NCBI RefSeq assembly: GCF_026650985.1
Contig: NZ_CP086239.1
Coordinates: 2,418,001-2,482,000, forward strand
Source of the DNA: Clostridium estertheticum
Lineage (GTDB): Bacteria; Bacillota; Clostridia; Clostridiales; Clostridiaceae
Reading direction: 5' to 3'
DNA length: 64,000 nt
Made by a program: the position numbers and the translations under genes. Shown in pieces: positions 56,754 to 64,000 of the stretch (the stretch's first letter is position 1; every line of letters begins with the position of its first letter). The notes below the pieces were generated by a model, which was not told the DNA's origin, did not search any database, and was given only the letters and a program-made list of their open reading frames with translations.

Positions 56754-58340
56754 TTATTTTAATACCTCACAGCTTGCCGTCATTATTGTAAGCGCATCAT
56801 TCATTTTAGCAACTCTATCCTCATTGGTGAGTACAATCAAATAATCGCCTGGAAAAATAACGGTAGATCCTTTTGGAAGTATCTCATGTTCTCCTCGCTT
56901 AACTGTTACTAATAAGCAATGAGACGGCCATATGACATCTTTAATTCGTTTTCCATCTAAATCTGACCCCATACAAACAACAAACTCTAGTATAGCCTTG
57001 TTTTTCTTATTACCGAAGGATATCTTTTCTCCTTGATTATGTAGAAATTTTTCAAGTAACGATTCATAAATAGGCTTTGATGCCAAAATATCAGCCACAA
57101 TATATGCAACAATAGATACAACAGATAAAGAAAGTAATTGACTAAAAGAACCTGTCATTTCAGTAAGTAGAATAATTCCAGTTATAGGCGCTCTAACTAC
57201 AGCTGTGAAATATCCTGCCATTGCAAGTATTATAAAGTTATTGATATACATACTATTAAAATGTGCAAAATGTACAAGTGTTATCCCATAAACATTTCCT
57301 ATTAAGGCTCCAATAGCAAGAAGTGGAAGAAAGATTCCTCCTGGTGCACCCGATCCAAAACTTAGCATAGTGAATAAGAATTTTACAAAAACTAGAATTA
57401 CTAAAATTGCTAAAGATGGGTTTCCTGTAAATAGTGAGGTTATTAGTTCGTGACCTCCCCCTAATGCTTGTGGTAATAAAATTCCAAGTATAACTGAAAT
57501 TAATAATGGTACTACCATTCTCATTTCTTTTGGGAGCCACGTTTGAGCTACATATATATCCTGGGTTTTCAAAAGAATTTTATTAAATAAAACCCCTAAA
57601 ACCCCAACAATAACACCTAGTATAATCAAATAAAAATAAAATTTAAGTGGCAATATAGATAGATTTTTAATTACGAAAATCGGTTTTAGGCCCAAAAAGC
57701 TACTTGCTACAAAATCAGCTGATAATGCCGCAGATAATGCAGACAGTAAAATTAAAGGTGAAAAGTTTTTATGAACCTCTTCTAATGCAAACAATGCTCC
57801 AGCGAGTGGTGCATTAAATGCAGCTGACAGTCCTGCACTAGCTCCACTTGTCATGAGATATTTTTCTTCAATCTTTATTCTTTTAAAGACCTTACTAAAG
57901 CCTTGACCAACGGCTGCACCTAATTGAACCGATGGTCCTTCCCTTCCTAAAGAAAGACCTGATCCTATTGAAAGAACTCCTCCAAAAAATTTACCAATTA
58001 TAACTCTCCACCAGGTCATATCAAGTTTTCTAAGTAAAACTCCTTCCACTTGAGGGATTCCACTTCCAGTAATCATGGGTTCATGTTTAACCATTAGTCC
58101 TACAATATATCCTATAAGTATTAAAGCACAAATCCATGGCAAAATAAGTACTGGGTTTATAGATATAGTTTTATAAACATAAGTTACAAAAATTCCTGCT
58201 TTTTCAAGTGTATAACGATACAGTACAATTAATAAACCTGTAATAATACCTACTCCTATTCCTTCAAACACGAGCTTTAATCTAAGACTACGCCAGTTGA
58301 ATAAAGAATTGTAGGTATTGTGTTTGTTTTTTGATTCCAT
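56754..58340 (-). CDS. ClC-family chloride channel/antiporter with TrkA-C domain
   Basis: 528 residues. The ClC core has about ten or more membrane helices with the selectivity motifs GSGIPQVEG, GREGPSVQLGA (gating Glu) and GSGAPGGIFLP; the Glu in LEEVHKNF fits the proton-glutamate region of exchangers. Residues about 445-528 form a TrkA-C regulatory domain (KRIKDVIWPSHCLLVTVKRG, GDYLIVLTNEDR). It likely exchanges Cl- for H+. GGAGGCAGAGAA precedes the ATG. It sits upstream of the GGDEF gene, perhaps in one transcript. Confidence 0.92.
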   Translation of the reverse strand: MESKNKHNTYNSLFNWRSLRLKLVFEGIGVGIITGLLIVLYRYTLEKAGIFVTYVYKTISINPVLILPWICALILIGYIVGLMVKHEPMITGSGIPQVEGVLLRKLDMTWWRVIIGKFFGGVLSIGSGLSLGREGPSVQLGAAVGQGFSKVFKRIKIEEKYLMTSGASAGLSAAFNAPLAGALFALEEVHKNFSPLILLSALSAALSADFVASSFLGLKPIFVIKNLSILPLKFYFYLIILGVIVGVLGVLFNKILLKTQDIYVAQTWLPKEMRMVVPLLISVILGILLPQALGGGHELITSLFTGNPSLAILVILVFVKFLFTMLSFGSGAPGGIFLPLLAIGALIGNVYGITLVHFAHFNSMYINNFIILAMAGYFTAVVRAPITGIILLTEMTGSFSQLLSLSVVSIVAYIVADILASKPIYESLLEKFLHNQGEKISFGNKKNKAILEFVVCMGSDLDGKRIKDVIWPSHCLLVTVKRGEHEILPKGSTVIFPGDYLIVLTNEDRVAKMNDALTIMTASCEVLK

Positions 58341-58498
58341 TTCTCTGCCTCCATTACTAGATAAAAACTATTATTATTTATATCTTCAAATTCTATAAAA
58401 TATGTGATTAAATTATGCTGTTATATATATAATAACATATATATGATTATATATGTATATTAACTGGGTTAACTATCATTATAATTGTATTTATAATG

Positions 58499-58544
58499 AA
58501 AAAATCCAGTAGAATAATTTATATTATTCTACTGGATTTTTTTT
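58499..58544. terminator. Terminator of the flotillin-like gene
   Basis: Eighteen-base perfect arms containing TCCAGTAGAATAAT, a TTAT loop, and T tracts on both sides. The arm is shared with the OYE terminator at 40577. Confidence 0.85.
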
Positions 58545-58549
58545 GTATA

Positions 58550-60784
58550 CTATTTACTTTGTGTTTTGATTCCCTCTTTAACGTCAATGTTCTCAATACT
58601 TTTTGGTATTATTGAACCTTTTTCACTTGCCATATTTGCAAGTACCATACTCATTATACCTTCCATTGCGTTAGGTGTTTTTCCATCAGCTCCACCCATT
58701 ATTATAGTTTGTGGCACTAGTGGTGACTTACTTATCTTTAACGCCTCTGCAAATGCTATCATGACACTTTGCCTAACTTGTAAATCAGGGCCACCATATG
58801 CCTCAACTAAAGCCTTAGCCGCAGCTCCCTTTGCAATTCCTACCTTTGTTTCTTGCTCAGCAGTAGCATCCGCAACTGCTTTAATATTTAATGCTGTTGC
58901 ATTTCCAACTGTTTCAAGTTTAAATGATTCTGCTTTTGCTTGAAGCTCTACTTGTTTCGCATTAGCCTCAGCGGTAAGTTCAATAGTCTTTGCCTGGGCT
59001 GCAGCTTGTGCTTCCCTTGTGTATCTCTCAGCATCTGCTTCTTGAGTTCTCTTGTATTTGTCGGCTTCTGCAAGTTTCTGAGTTTTAAGTGCTAACTGTT
59101 CTGCGAGTCTTAATTCAGATTTACCCTTATTATCAGCAACTTCTATATCAATACTTGATTGTGTAAGAGCTGACTGCGCCATTGCTTTTGCCTCTGCTTC
59201 ATTTAGTTCTCTTTGCTTTTCAGCAGATTTTTGTTTAGCTTCATTTGTCTTAATTTCTTCCATAGCTACTTGTCTATCTCTTAACTGTGCAAGAATTTTT
59301 TCAATTCTTGTATCACTAGAAGAAGCAGCTGGTGTTCCAATTAATACTTCTTGTAGTTCTAAATCATATAGTTTAAATTTACCCGTCATTTCATCTGCTG
59401 CTTGTTGTTGAATCTGACTTCTATCTTGAACAAGTTCTATAAGAGTTTTTGTTTGTCCTATATTCTTAAAATACCCAGCTACCATTGGATCAAGGGATTG
59501 TTCAATAAGCATTTTAATATCCCCAAACCTTTGTATAACTGATGATGCTTTTCTATAATCAATGTTAAATACTACGGTTAGTGGTAAATTAGGCTCAAAA
59601 GCATCTTTAGTTATCAAACTAATTTCTTTTAAATTATCATCTAACTTATGCACACCAGTTTGGCCACTAATCCACTTAAGTATTACATTGGTAGTAGGAA
59701 CTGGAACCACTTTACCAGCATAAGTATTAAATGCATACTTTCCTGGCATCATAGAATCTCTCCAAATACCCTTTTTCCCTTGTTCTACAAGCTCTCCATG
59801 AGAATATCCTTTCCCAGAAACATCTTCACCTTTATCCCCAAAGTAGCTTACCACTACCCCTACATATCCAATATCTATTATGCTTTTAGGTACTATATCA
59901 ACAGTTGCAAACATCCTATTAATGAAATAAACTCCATCAGTAAGTACTTGCATTTGTTTACCTTTTCTACCATCTGCAGCTAAAAATTTCTCTGGTTCTT
60001 GAAAATTGTTGTGATAGAACTCGTTATTTATACCATCACCAACAATAGGTGCTATAATTGCTCCATTGTCAGGTGTTGGACCCTCATTAATAGTTACAAT
60101 ACCTATAGTATCACGGTTAGTTGACCTTTTAGCTGTGTTTTTATTAAAGGTATTTTCTATTTCACTACCATCATCCTGCTGAGTATATGACTCAGAAACT
60201 TTTGAACTTGATATAATTACAGGATTAAACCCACTATCCTTAGCTAAGTCACTTCTCATTGTCTCTATTTGAGCTGTTTCAGCTTTTGAAGTAAATATTG
60301 AATGTACTTTATCCTTCGTAATTATAATAAATTGTGCTAAGTTAAATGCATAAGTACCCTCACGAAGAATTTGCCTTTGTGGTCCTTTTTGTCCACCATT
60401 ATTTAAAAATCCTACAACGTCCTGGAATGACTTGCTTTGTGGTATAACCTTACCTAAAGTTTGACCCTCTCCTAAACTTTCTCCAGACCTTGAAAATACA
60501 TAAGCTATTTGTCCTTGTGGTATAGTTACAAGCCTCACCTTTTTAACCTTATACTTGAAAGGTGTTTTGAAATGAATACCAGCCCTTAGTACTTCTGGTT
60601 GGTAACCTGCTTCTCCTTTAAGTGCTATAAGGCCATCAGCTGGCACTGAACCACCTGAACTCCACCATTTCTCTACAATACCTACTTCATCTGATCCTAT
60701 GCTTGTAGCCCCTATTGCATAAATAATTAAAATTAGTACTACTATTACTATAGCTGCTATAATTAATAATGTGTACGGAATCAT
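58550..60784 (-). CDS. Large flotillin/SPFH-like membrane-anchored protein
   Basis: 744 residues. One N-terminal membrane helix (LIIAAIVIVVLILIIYAIG) with SPFH-type sequence after it, RAGIHFKTPFKYKVKKVRLVTIPQGQ and a second SPFH-like stretch around residues 310-480, then a long Ala/Glu/Lys-rich coiled coil (about 500-660, AEAKAMAQSALTQSS) and a flotillin-like end (GPDLQVRQSVMIAFAEALKISKSPLVPQTIIMGG). Flotillins organise membrane microdomains. It is longer than the usual 500-residue FloT. It is monocistronic with a strong terminator. Confidence 0.85.
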   Translation of the reverse strand: MIPYTLLIIAAIVIVVLILIIYAIGATSIGSDEVGIVEKWWSSGGSVPADGLIALKGEAGYQPEVLRAGIHFKTPFKYKVKKVRLVTIPQGQIAYVFSRSGESLGEGQTLGKVIPQSKSFQDVVGFLNNGGQKGPQRQILREGTYAFNLAQFIIITKDKVHSIFTSKAETAQIETMRSDLAKDSGFNPVIISSSKVSESYTQQDDGSEIENTFNKNTAKRSTNRDTIGIVTINEGPTPDNGAIIAPIVGDGINNEFYHNNFQEPEKFLAADGRKGKQMQVLTDGVYFINRMFATVDIVPKSIIDIGYVGVVVSYFGDKGEDVSGKGYSHGELVEQGKKGIWRDSMMPGKYAFNTYAGKVVPVPTTNVILKWISGQTGVHKLDDNLKEISLITKDAFEPNLPLTVVFNIDYRKASSVIQRFGDIKMLIEQSLDPMVAGYFKNIGQTKTLIELVQDRSQIQQQAADEMTGKFKLYDLELQEVLIGTPAASSSDTRIEKILAQLRDRQVAMEEIKTNEAKQKSAEKQRELNEAEAKAMAQSALTQSSIDIEVADNKGKSELRLAEQLALKTQKLAEADKYKRTQEADAERYTREAQAAAQAKTIELTAEANAKQVELQAKAESFKLETVGNATALNIKAVADATAEQETKVGIAKGAAAKALVEAYGGPDLQVRQSVMIAFAEALKISKSPLVPQTIIMGGADGKTPNAMEGIMSMVLANMASEKGSIIPKSIENIDVKEGIKTQSK

Positions 60785-60908
60785 AATTTTCCCCCTTTAT
60801 CATTTATATTTTATTCTATAACTGATATTAACATACTATTGTACTATATGTTGGTATTTTTGAAATAGTATTCAAAAAAACATAAAATCATATTTTTCAA
60901 CTTAATAA

Positions 60909-61139
60909 CTAAGTTAACTTTCTACCACACATAGGACAATAATAAATCTTAATTGTTTGAACTGATATATCTTCTTTGTCCAAGCGAATTTCATTTTTAC
61001 TATCATCAATATACCAACTATTATCCCCTGTTGTATCTAATAACTGTTTGCCCTCTTTACAATAAGTACAACCCTTTGTATTCGTTAGCTGAATATTAAA
61101 ATGTTCTTTATGATTATCCATAGTAACGCTATAGCCCAT
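60909..61139 (-). CDS. Small zinc-ribbon protein, 76 residues
   Basis: 76 residues with two CxxC pairs, GCTYCKEGK near residue 24 and YCPMCGRKL at the end, a typical zinc ribbon. The middle is acidic. AAGGTGGTAGATT precedes the ATG. Similar short proteins often occur in phage or plasmid regions, but no other phage gene is nearby. The function is unknown. Confidence 0.75.
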   Translation of the reverse strand: MGYSVTMDNHKEHFNIQLTNTKGCTYCKEGKQLLDTTGDNSWYIDDSKNEIRLDKEDISVQTIKIYYCPMCGRKLT

Positions 61140-61253
61140 AATCTACCACCTTTTTATTTATTTAGATATCAAGTTACAACTGTATGTTTACTTTATATTT
61201 CCTCTCATTAGTAATCCTCCATTTTCTTATTATATTATATACATAATAAATCG

Positions 61254-61290
61254 AAAAAATGCAGATATCTCAACGTTTGAGATATCTGCA
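61254..61290 (-). terminator. Terminator of the tRNA-Lys gene
   Basis: Fourteen-base perfect arms (TGCAGATATCTCAA) with a 3-nt loop begin 8 bases after the tRNA 3' end; TTTTTT follows on the minus strand. Confidence 0.9.
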
Positions 61291-61297
61291 TATATTA

Positions 61298-61374
61298 TGG
61301 TGCTCCATCAGGGAATTGAACCCTGGACCCCCTGATTAAGAGTCAGGTGCTCTAACCAGCTGAGCTAATGAAGC
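61298..61374 (-). tRNA. tRNA-Lys (anticodon CTT)
   Basis: On the minus strand the gene reads GCTTCAT (acceptor), TAGCTCAGCTGGTTAGAGCA (D arm), then CCTGA-CTCTTAA-TCAGG (anticodon stem-loop with anticodon CTT), GGTTCAATTCC (T arm), ATGGAGC (acceptor) and an encoded ACCA end. The acceptor stem has one T-G pair. It stands alone, 77 bases long, followed by its own terminator. Confidence 0.97.
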
Positions 61375-61433
61375 ATGTTAGACAACTTCTTTAGTATATA
61401 TTAGTTTTATGTATTTGTAAACACTTTTTTTAT

Positions 61434-61467
61434 AAAACTAATAGATAAATTTATATCTATTAGTTTT
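61434..61467 (-). terminator. Terminator of the nitroreductase gene
   Basis: AAAACTAATAGATA and its complement pair over 14 bp with a 6-nt loop, 19 bases after the nitroreductase stop. Only TTTTA follows, so it depends on the A/T-rich arm. Confidence 0.65.
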
Positions 61468-61485
61468 ACTAAGTAAATCATACTA

Positions 61486-62046
61486 TTATTTTATATAATT
61501 TACATTATTTTCTTTTCTTTTCGGTGCATTAGTTACTTCAATTTTTTTATACCCTAGGCAAAATGCATGTATTTGTTTAAATCCTTCTGGAATTTCAAGT
61601 TCTTTAATGAAGGCCTTACCTTTTTCACTGTTTAATAGAATAGCAATAAGTCCAACCCAACAAGAACCAATTTCTAATGATTCTGCAGCTATTAGCATAT
61701 TCTCAGTAGCAACGCCACAATCAACTGAAGCAGATTGATTATTTATGTCACCAGATACCAATACTACCGTTGGTGCATTATAAAATACATGAAACTTTTC
61801 ATTATCAGAAAATCTTCTAATATACTCATTATCAGAGTCTTTTGCAATCTCTTTAAAAGCATCACTTAATCTGTCGATAATGTCTTTTCTTTGTATTACG
61901 GTAAAATGCCATGGTTGCTGATTATTAGCACTTGGTGCATAAATGCCTGCATCTATTATCTCTGTTAAGTGTGCACCATTAATTTGTTCTGGTAAAAATG
62001 CTCTCGTACTTCTTCTATTTCTTATATTTTTCAAAGTTTCATTCAT
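61486..62046 (-). CDS. Nitroreductase family protein
   Basis: 186 residues of the FMN-dependent nitroreductase family: RNRRSTRAFLPEQI at the start (FMN phosphate), ApsANNQQPWHFTVI with the classic S-A-x-N-x-Q-P-W motif, GVATENMLIAAESLEIGSCWVGLI and a late CLGYKK segment. It is a dimeric flavoprotein reducing nitro compounds, quinones or flavins with NAD(P)H. AGGAGGATTTATT precedes the ATG. It is monocistronic. Confidence 0.92.
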   Translation of the reverse strand: MNETLKNIRNRRSTRAFLPEQINGAHLTEIIDAGIYAPSANNQQPWHFTVIQRKDIIDRLSDAFKEIAKDSDNEYIRRFSDNEKFHVFYNAPTVVLVSGDINNQSASVDCGVATENMLIAAESLEIGSCWVGLIAILLNSEKGKAFIKELEIPEGFKQIHAFCLGYKKIEVTNAPKRKENNVNYIK

Positions 62047-62212
62047 AATAAATCCTCCTAAGTATATTTGATTTTTTTAACATCTAGTCACTAAAACAAT
62101 ACTATATCACATTTTCTTCATTAAACGCACAGAATCACTCATTTCTTGTTAAAAAAAATAAAATCTATGCTATAATTATAGTTATTAAATTTAAACATAA
62201 GAGGTGAAACAA

Positions 62213-63856
62213 ATGATAGATATAAATGATAAGTTAGAAATAAATAATAAAATTACAATTTTATTAGAAAATTTAAAAACTTCAGATGATAAACAGAGAT
62301 CCGCTATAATAAACAAACTATCTCTTGATTATAATAATGCCATTCCACTGTTATGGTCAAAAATAATAACTGAGGATGACCCTAGGGCATTACTATCCGT
62401 TATGAGGGATATTTTAAAAAAGGAAAAACCAAAGGGAATGTTTAAAAGAACTATTGGTAATTCAAAGGAAAAGCTCATTGCATTTCTTTCACATCCTGAT
62501 CCTAAGGTTCGAAAGAATGTGTGTGGTGTCATCGGTGAACTCGCAGACCCTGCATATTTAGAAGGCTTATATAATGCCTATAACGCCGAAGAGAAGCTAT
62601 TTGTAAGATATTCATATGTACTTGCAATAGGTAACTGTGGCAGCGCTATTGATGCAGAAAAGCTAAAGGAAATGTTTGAGGAAGTAGTCCATAACGAGCA
62701 AATTTCAAAAGATAATAACTCACTGATTACAACTAATAAACATATTAATGAAGAAAAACTAGCACTTACAAGAGCAATAGATAAATTATCTCCAACCGCA
62801 CGCCATGAATTTAAAGGATTTGATACTCCTGTACCAATGTTACTCACAATTATGAATTATCAATATCAGCTTACTTTAGCTGAACTTGATGAAAAATTAA
62901 TCGAAGGTAGACTTATTAATGATGGTATACTTATATGTGAAAATGATTTAGATAAGATTTATAGTTGCAGGACCTTTTATGAACTTTTATATCCTTTAGG
63001 TGATTGCTCTGACGTGTTGTTTGATTATAAGATAATTGCAGCTGAAATTATGAATGCAGATATTGTAGGCTTTTTAAATGATTGTCACGCTAATGAATCG
63101 AATTCTCCTTTTGGATACAGAATTGAATTTAAAACTACGGACTCCAACAGAGATAGATCTGATTTCGTAAAAAATTTATCTAGAGAGTTAGATGAAATCT
63201 CCTCTGGAAATTTAAGAAATAGCCCTTCCTCATATGAAGTTGAAATTCGAATACTTGAAAAAGATAATCTTTGTAATGTATATATTAAGTTATATTCCTT
63301 TAAAGATGATAGATTTGATTATAGAAAAAATGACCTAGCAACATCTATAAATCCAGTAACTGCAGCTATTGTAATAAAATCTATACAGCAATGGCTAGAA
63401 CCTAATGCTAAAGTTATAGATCCATTTTGCGGCGCAGGGACAATGCTTATAGAAAGATCTAAGTTAGAACAATTCGAGTCTTTAACAGGAATTGATATAT
63501 TTAGAACCGCTATAACAGCTGCAACAATAAATTCTAAATTAGCTGATGTAGACATAGAACTTATAGCTGATGATACATTAGAATTTATTCCTTATACTCT
63601 ATATGATGAGATTATAACAAATATGCCTTTTGATAATAAATCTACCACCCATAACAAGTATGCAGACCTATATAATGCATTTATAGCTAAGATTCCGAAG
63701 CTAGTTAAATCAAACGGAATGGCATTTGTGTACACAATAGAAAAGGAATTATTTAGGGAAATTTTATTAGATAATGATCAACTTGAATTACTTAAAGAAA
63801 TAAAAATTGAAAGTGGTAGACTTACACCTCATGTTTTTGTTCTACGAGTAAAATAA
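62213..63856 (+). CDS. HEAT-repeat, THUMP and SAM-methyltransferase fusion protein
   Basis: About 547 residues. Residues 40-200 look like HEAT-type helical repeats (SHPDPKVRKNVCGVIGELADPAYLEGLY). A THUMP-like RNA-binding region follows (about 210-370). The C-terminus is a UPF0020/RlmL-Trm14-type methyltransferase with motif I DPFCGAGT at 403-410, an acidic motif II (TGIDIF) and the catalytic NMPF at 470-473 (NPPY variant). It probably modifies tRNA or rRNA. A HEAT front is unusual for this family. AGAGGTGAAACAA precedes the ATG. TTGTTA and TATAAT, 19 bases apart at 62146-62176, are possible promoter boxes. Confidence 0.75.
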   Translation: MIDINDKLEINNKITILLENLKTSDDKQRSAIINKLSLDYNNAIPLLWSKIITEDDPRALLSVMRDILKKEKPKGMFKRTIGNSKEKLIAFLSHPDPKVRKNVCGVIGELADPAYLEGLYNAYNAEEKLFVRYSYVLAIGNCGSAIDAEKLKEMFEEVVHNEQISKDNNSLITTNKHINEEKLALTRAIDKLSPTARHEFKGFDTPVPMLLTIMNYQYQLTLAELDEKLIEGRLINDGILICENDLDKIYSCRTFYELLYPLGDCSDVLFDYKIIAAEIMNADIVGFLNDCHANESNSPFGYRIEFKTTDSNRDRSDFVKNLSRELDEISSGNLRNSPSSYEVEIRILEKDNLCNVYIKLYSFKDDRFDYRKNDLATSINPVTAAIVIKSIQQWLEPNAKVIDPFCGAGTMLIERSKLEQFESLTGIDIFRTAITAATINSKLADVDIELIADDTLEFIPYTLYDEIITNMPFDNKSTTHNKYADLYNAFIAKIPKLVKSNGMAFVYTIEKELFREILLDNDQLELLKEIKIESGRLTPHVFVLRVK

Positions 63857-63870
63857 ATTAAGAATATAAA

Positions 63871-63909
63871 AAAAACAAATGCATCTAAATAATAGATGCA
63901 TTTGTTTTT
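63871..63909. terminator. Shared terminator near the window end
   Basis: AAAAACAAATGCATCT and its complement pair over 16 bp with a 7-nt loop between convergent genes. Confidence 0.85.
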
Positions 63910-63914
63910 TAAAT

Positions 63915-64000
63915 TTATTCTACCCACCAAGTATCTTTTGTTGAAACAGGTAAATGCCTTTTGTGTTTAGATACATTGTATAACTTCAATATCTTTGCCT
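63915..64000 (-). CDS. Partial gene, C-terminal fragment only
   Basis: The minus strand has an open frame running in from the window edge, ending YNVSKHKRHLPVSTKDTWWVE and TAA. Only the last 28 residues are visible. I do not recognise the family. The terminator upstream on the plus strand suits a convergent gene end. Confidence 0.55.
   Translation of the reverse strand, partial: AKILKLYNVSKHKRHLPVSTKDTWWVE

Noticed and set aside
58566-58943. Open frame of 125 residues on the plus strand inside the flotillin-like gene
   Set aside because: It mirrors the Ala/Glu-rich coiled-coil codons of the minus-strand gene and lacks a start signal.
60909-61139. Prophage remnant next to tRNA-Lys
   Set aside because: A small zinc-ribbon protein near a tRNA gene can mark integration, but no integrase, no duplicated tRNA 3' end and no other phage gene is present.

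Overview
The window is about 64 kb of AT-rich, densely packed DNA from an anaerobic, spore-forming Firmicute, most probably a Clostridium sensu stricto relative. The evidence is the very low G+C, strong AGGAGG-type ribosome binding sites, a spoVR-yhbH-prkA sporulation module, a PPi-type phosphofructokinase, a three-subunit [FeFe]-hydrogenase and a thiamine operon under a TPP riboswitch. I cannot name the species. It looks like ordinary chromosome: there is no prophage, no CRISPR array, no rRNA, no intact insertion sequence, and one tRNA gene.

Layout. (1) 1-10.9 kb, all on the minus strand: a hexuronate (galacturonate/glucuronate) catabolic cluster read in the order uxaC, a LacI-type regulator, uxuB-like, kdgA, two PfkB kinases, uxaB, uxaA, and a YhcH-family protein. 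It converts galacturonate through tagaturonate, altronate and KDG to KDPG, then pyruvate plus glyceraldehyde-3-phosphate. No mannonate dehydratase and no transporter lie in the window. (2) 11-14 kb: a rhomboid protease, adenosine deaminase and a CPBP protease. (3) 14-18.6 kb: prkA-yhbH-spoVR, tightly coupled. (4) 18.7-21.3 kb: an AlaX-type tRNA editing protein whose second zinc motif looks destroyed, and PPi-PFK. (5) 21.5-25.8 kb: TPP riboswitch-thiW-thiD-cytX-thiM-thiE, with overlapping genes. (6) 25.8-33.4 kb: glpK, a repetitive Ser/Asn/Gln-rich small protein, ribosomal protein L25/CTC, an AI-2E family exporter, an MFS exporter, an orphan mannose-type EIIA and a 55-residue protein. (7) 33.5-42 kb: a GH1 beta-glucosidase, acetyltransferase, DUF2156, CNNM/CorC, DEAD-box helicase, an old-yellow-enzyme reductase, TPR and ferritin-like proteins. 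(8) 42-51 kb: a SWIM-SNF2 helicase, an exported M16C protease, a putative muramidase-like protein and small regulators. (9) 51-58 kb: NUDIX, hydC-hydB-hydA, a GGDEF protein with an apparent DNA-binding tail, and a ClC transporter. (10) 58-64 kb: a large flotillin-like protein, a zinc-ribbon protein, tRNA-Lys, a nitroreductase and a HEAT-THUMP-methyltransferase fusion.

The most unusual signals are small. A structured repeat of about 135 bp occurs twice (11778-11912 and 41421-41557); each copy supplies the stop codon of a neighbouring gene. Two small unknown proteins 5.5 kb apart share nearly identical upstream elements that fit a forespore (SigF/SigG-like) promoter; one of them carries 135-bp tandem repeats and resembles gamma-type small acid-soluble spore proteins. 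Several domain combinations (GGDEF + ribbon-helix-helix, HEAT + THUMP + methyltransferase) also deserve a look. I found no defence island and no large novel gene system.
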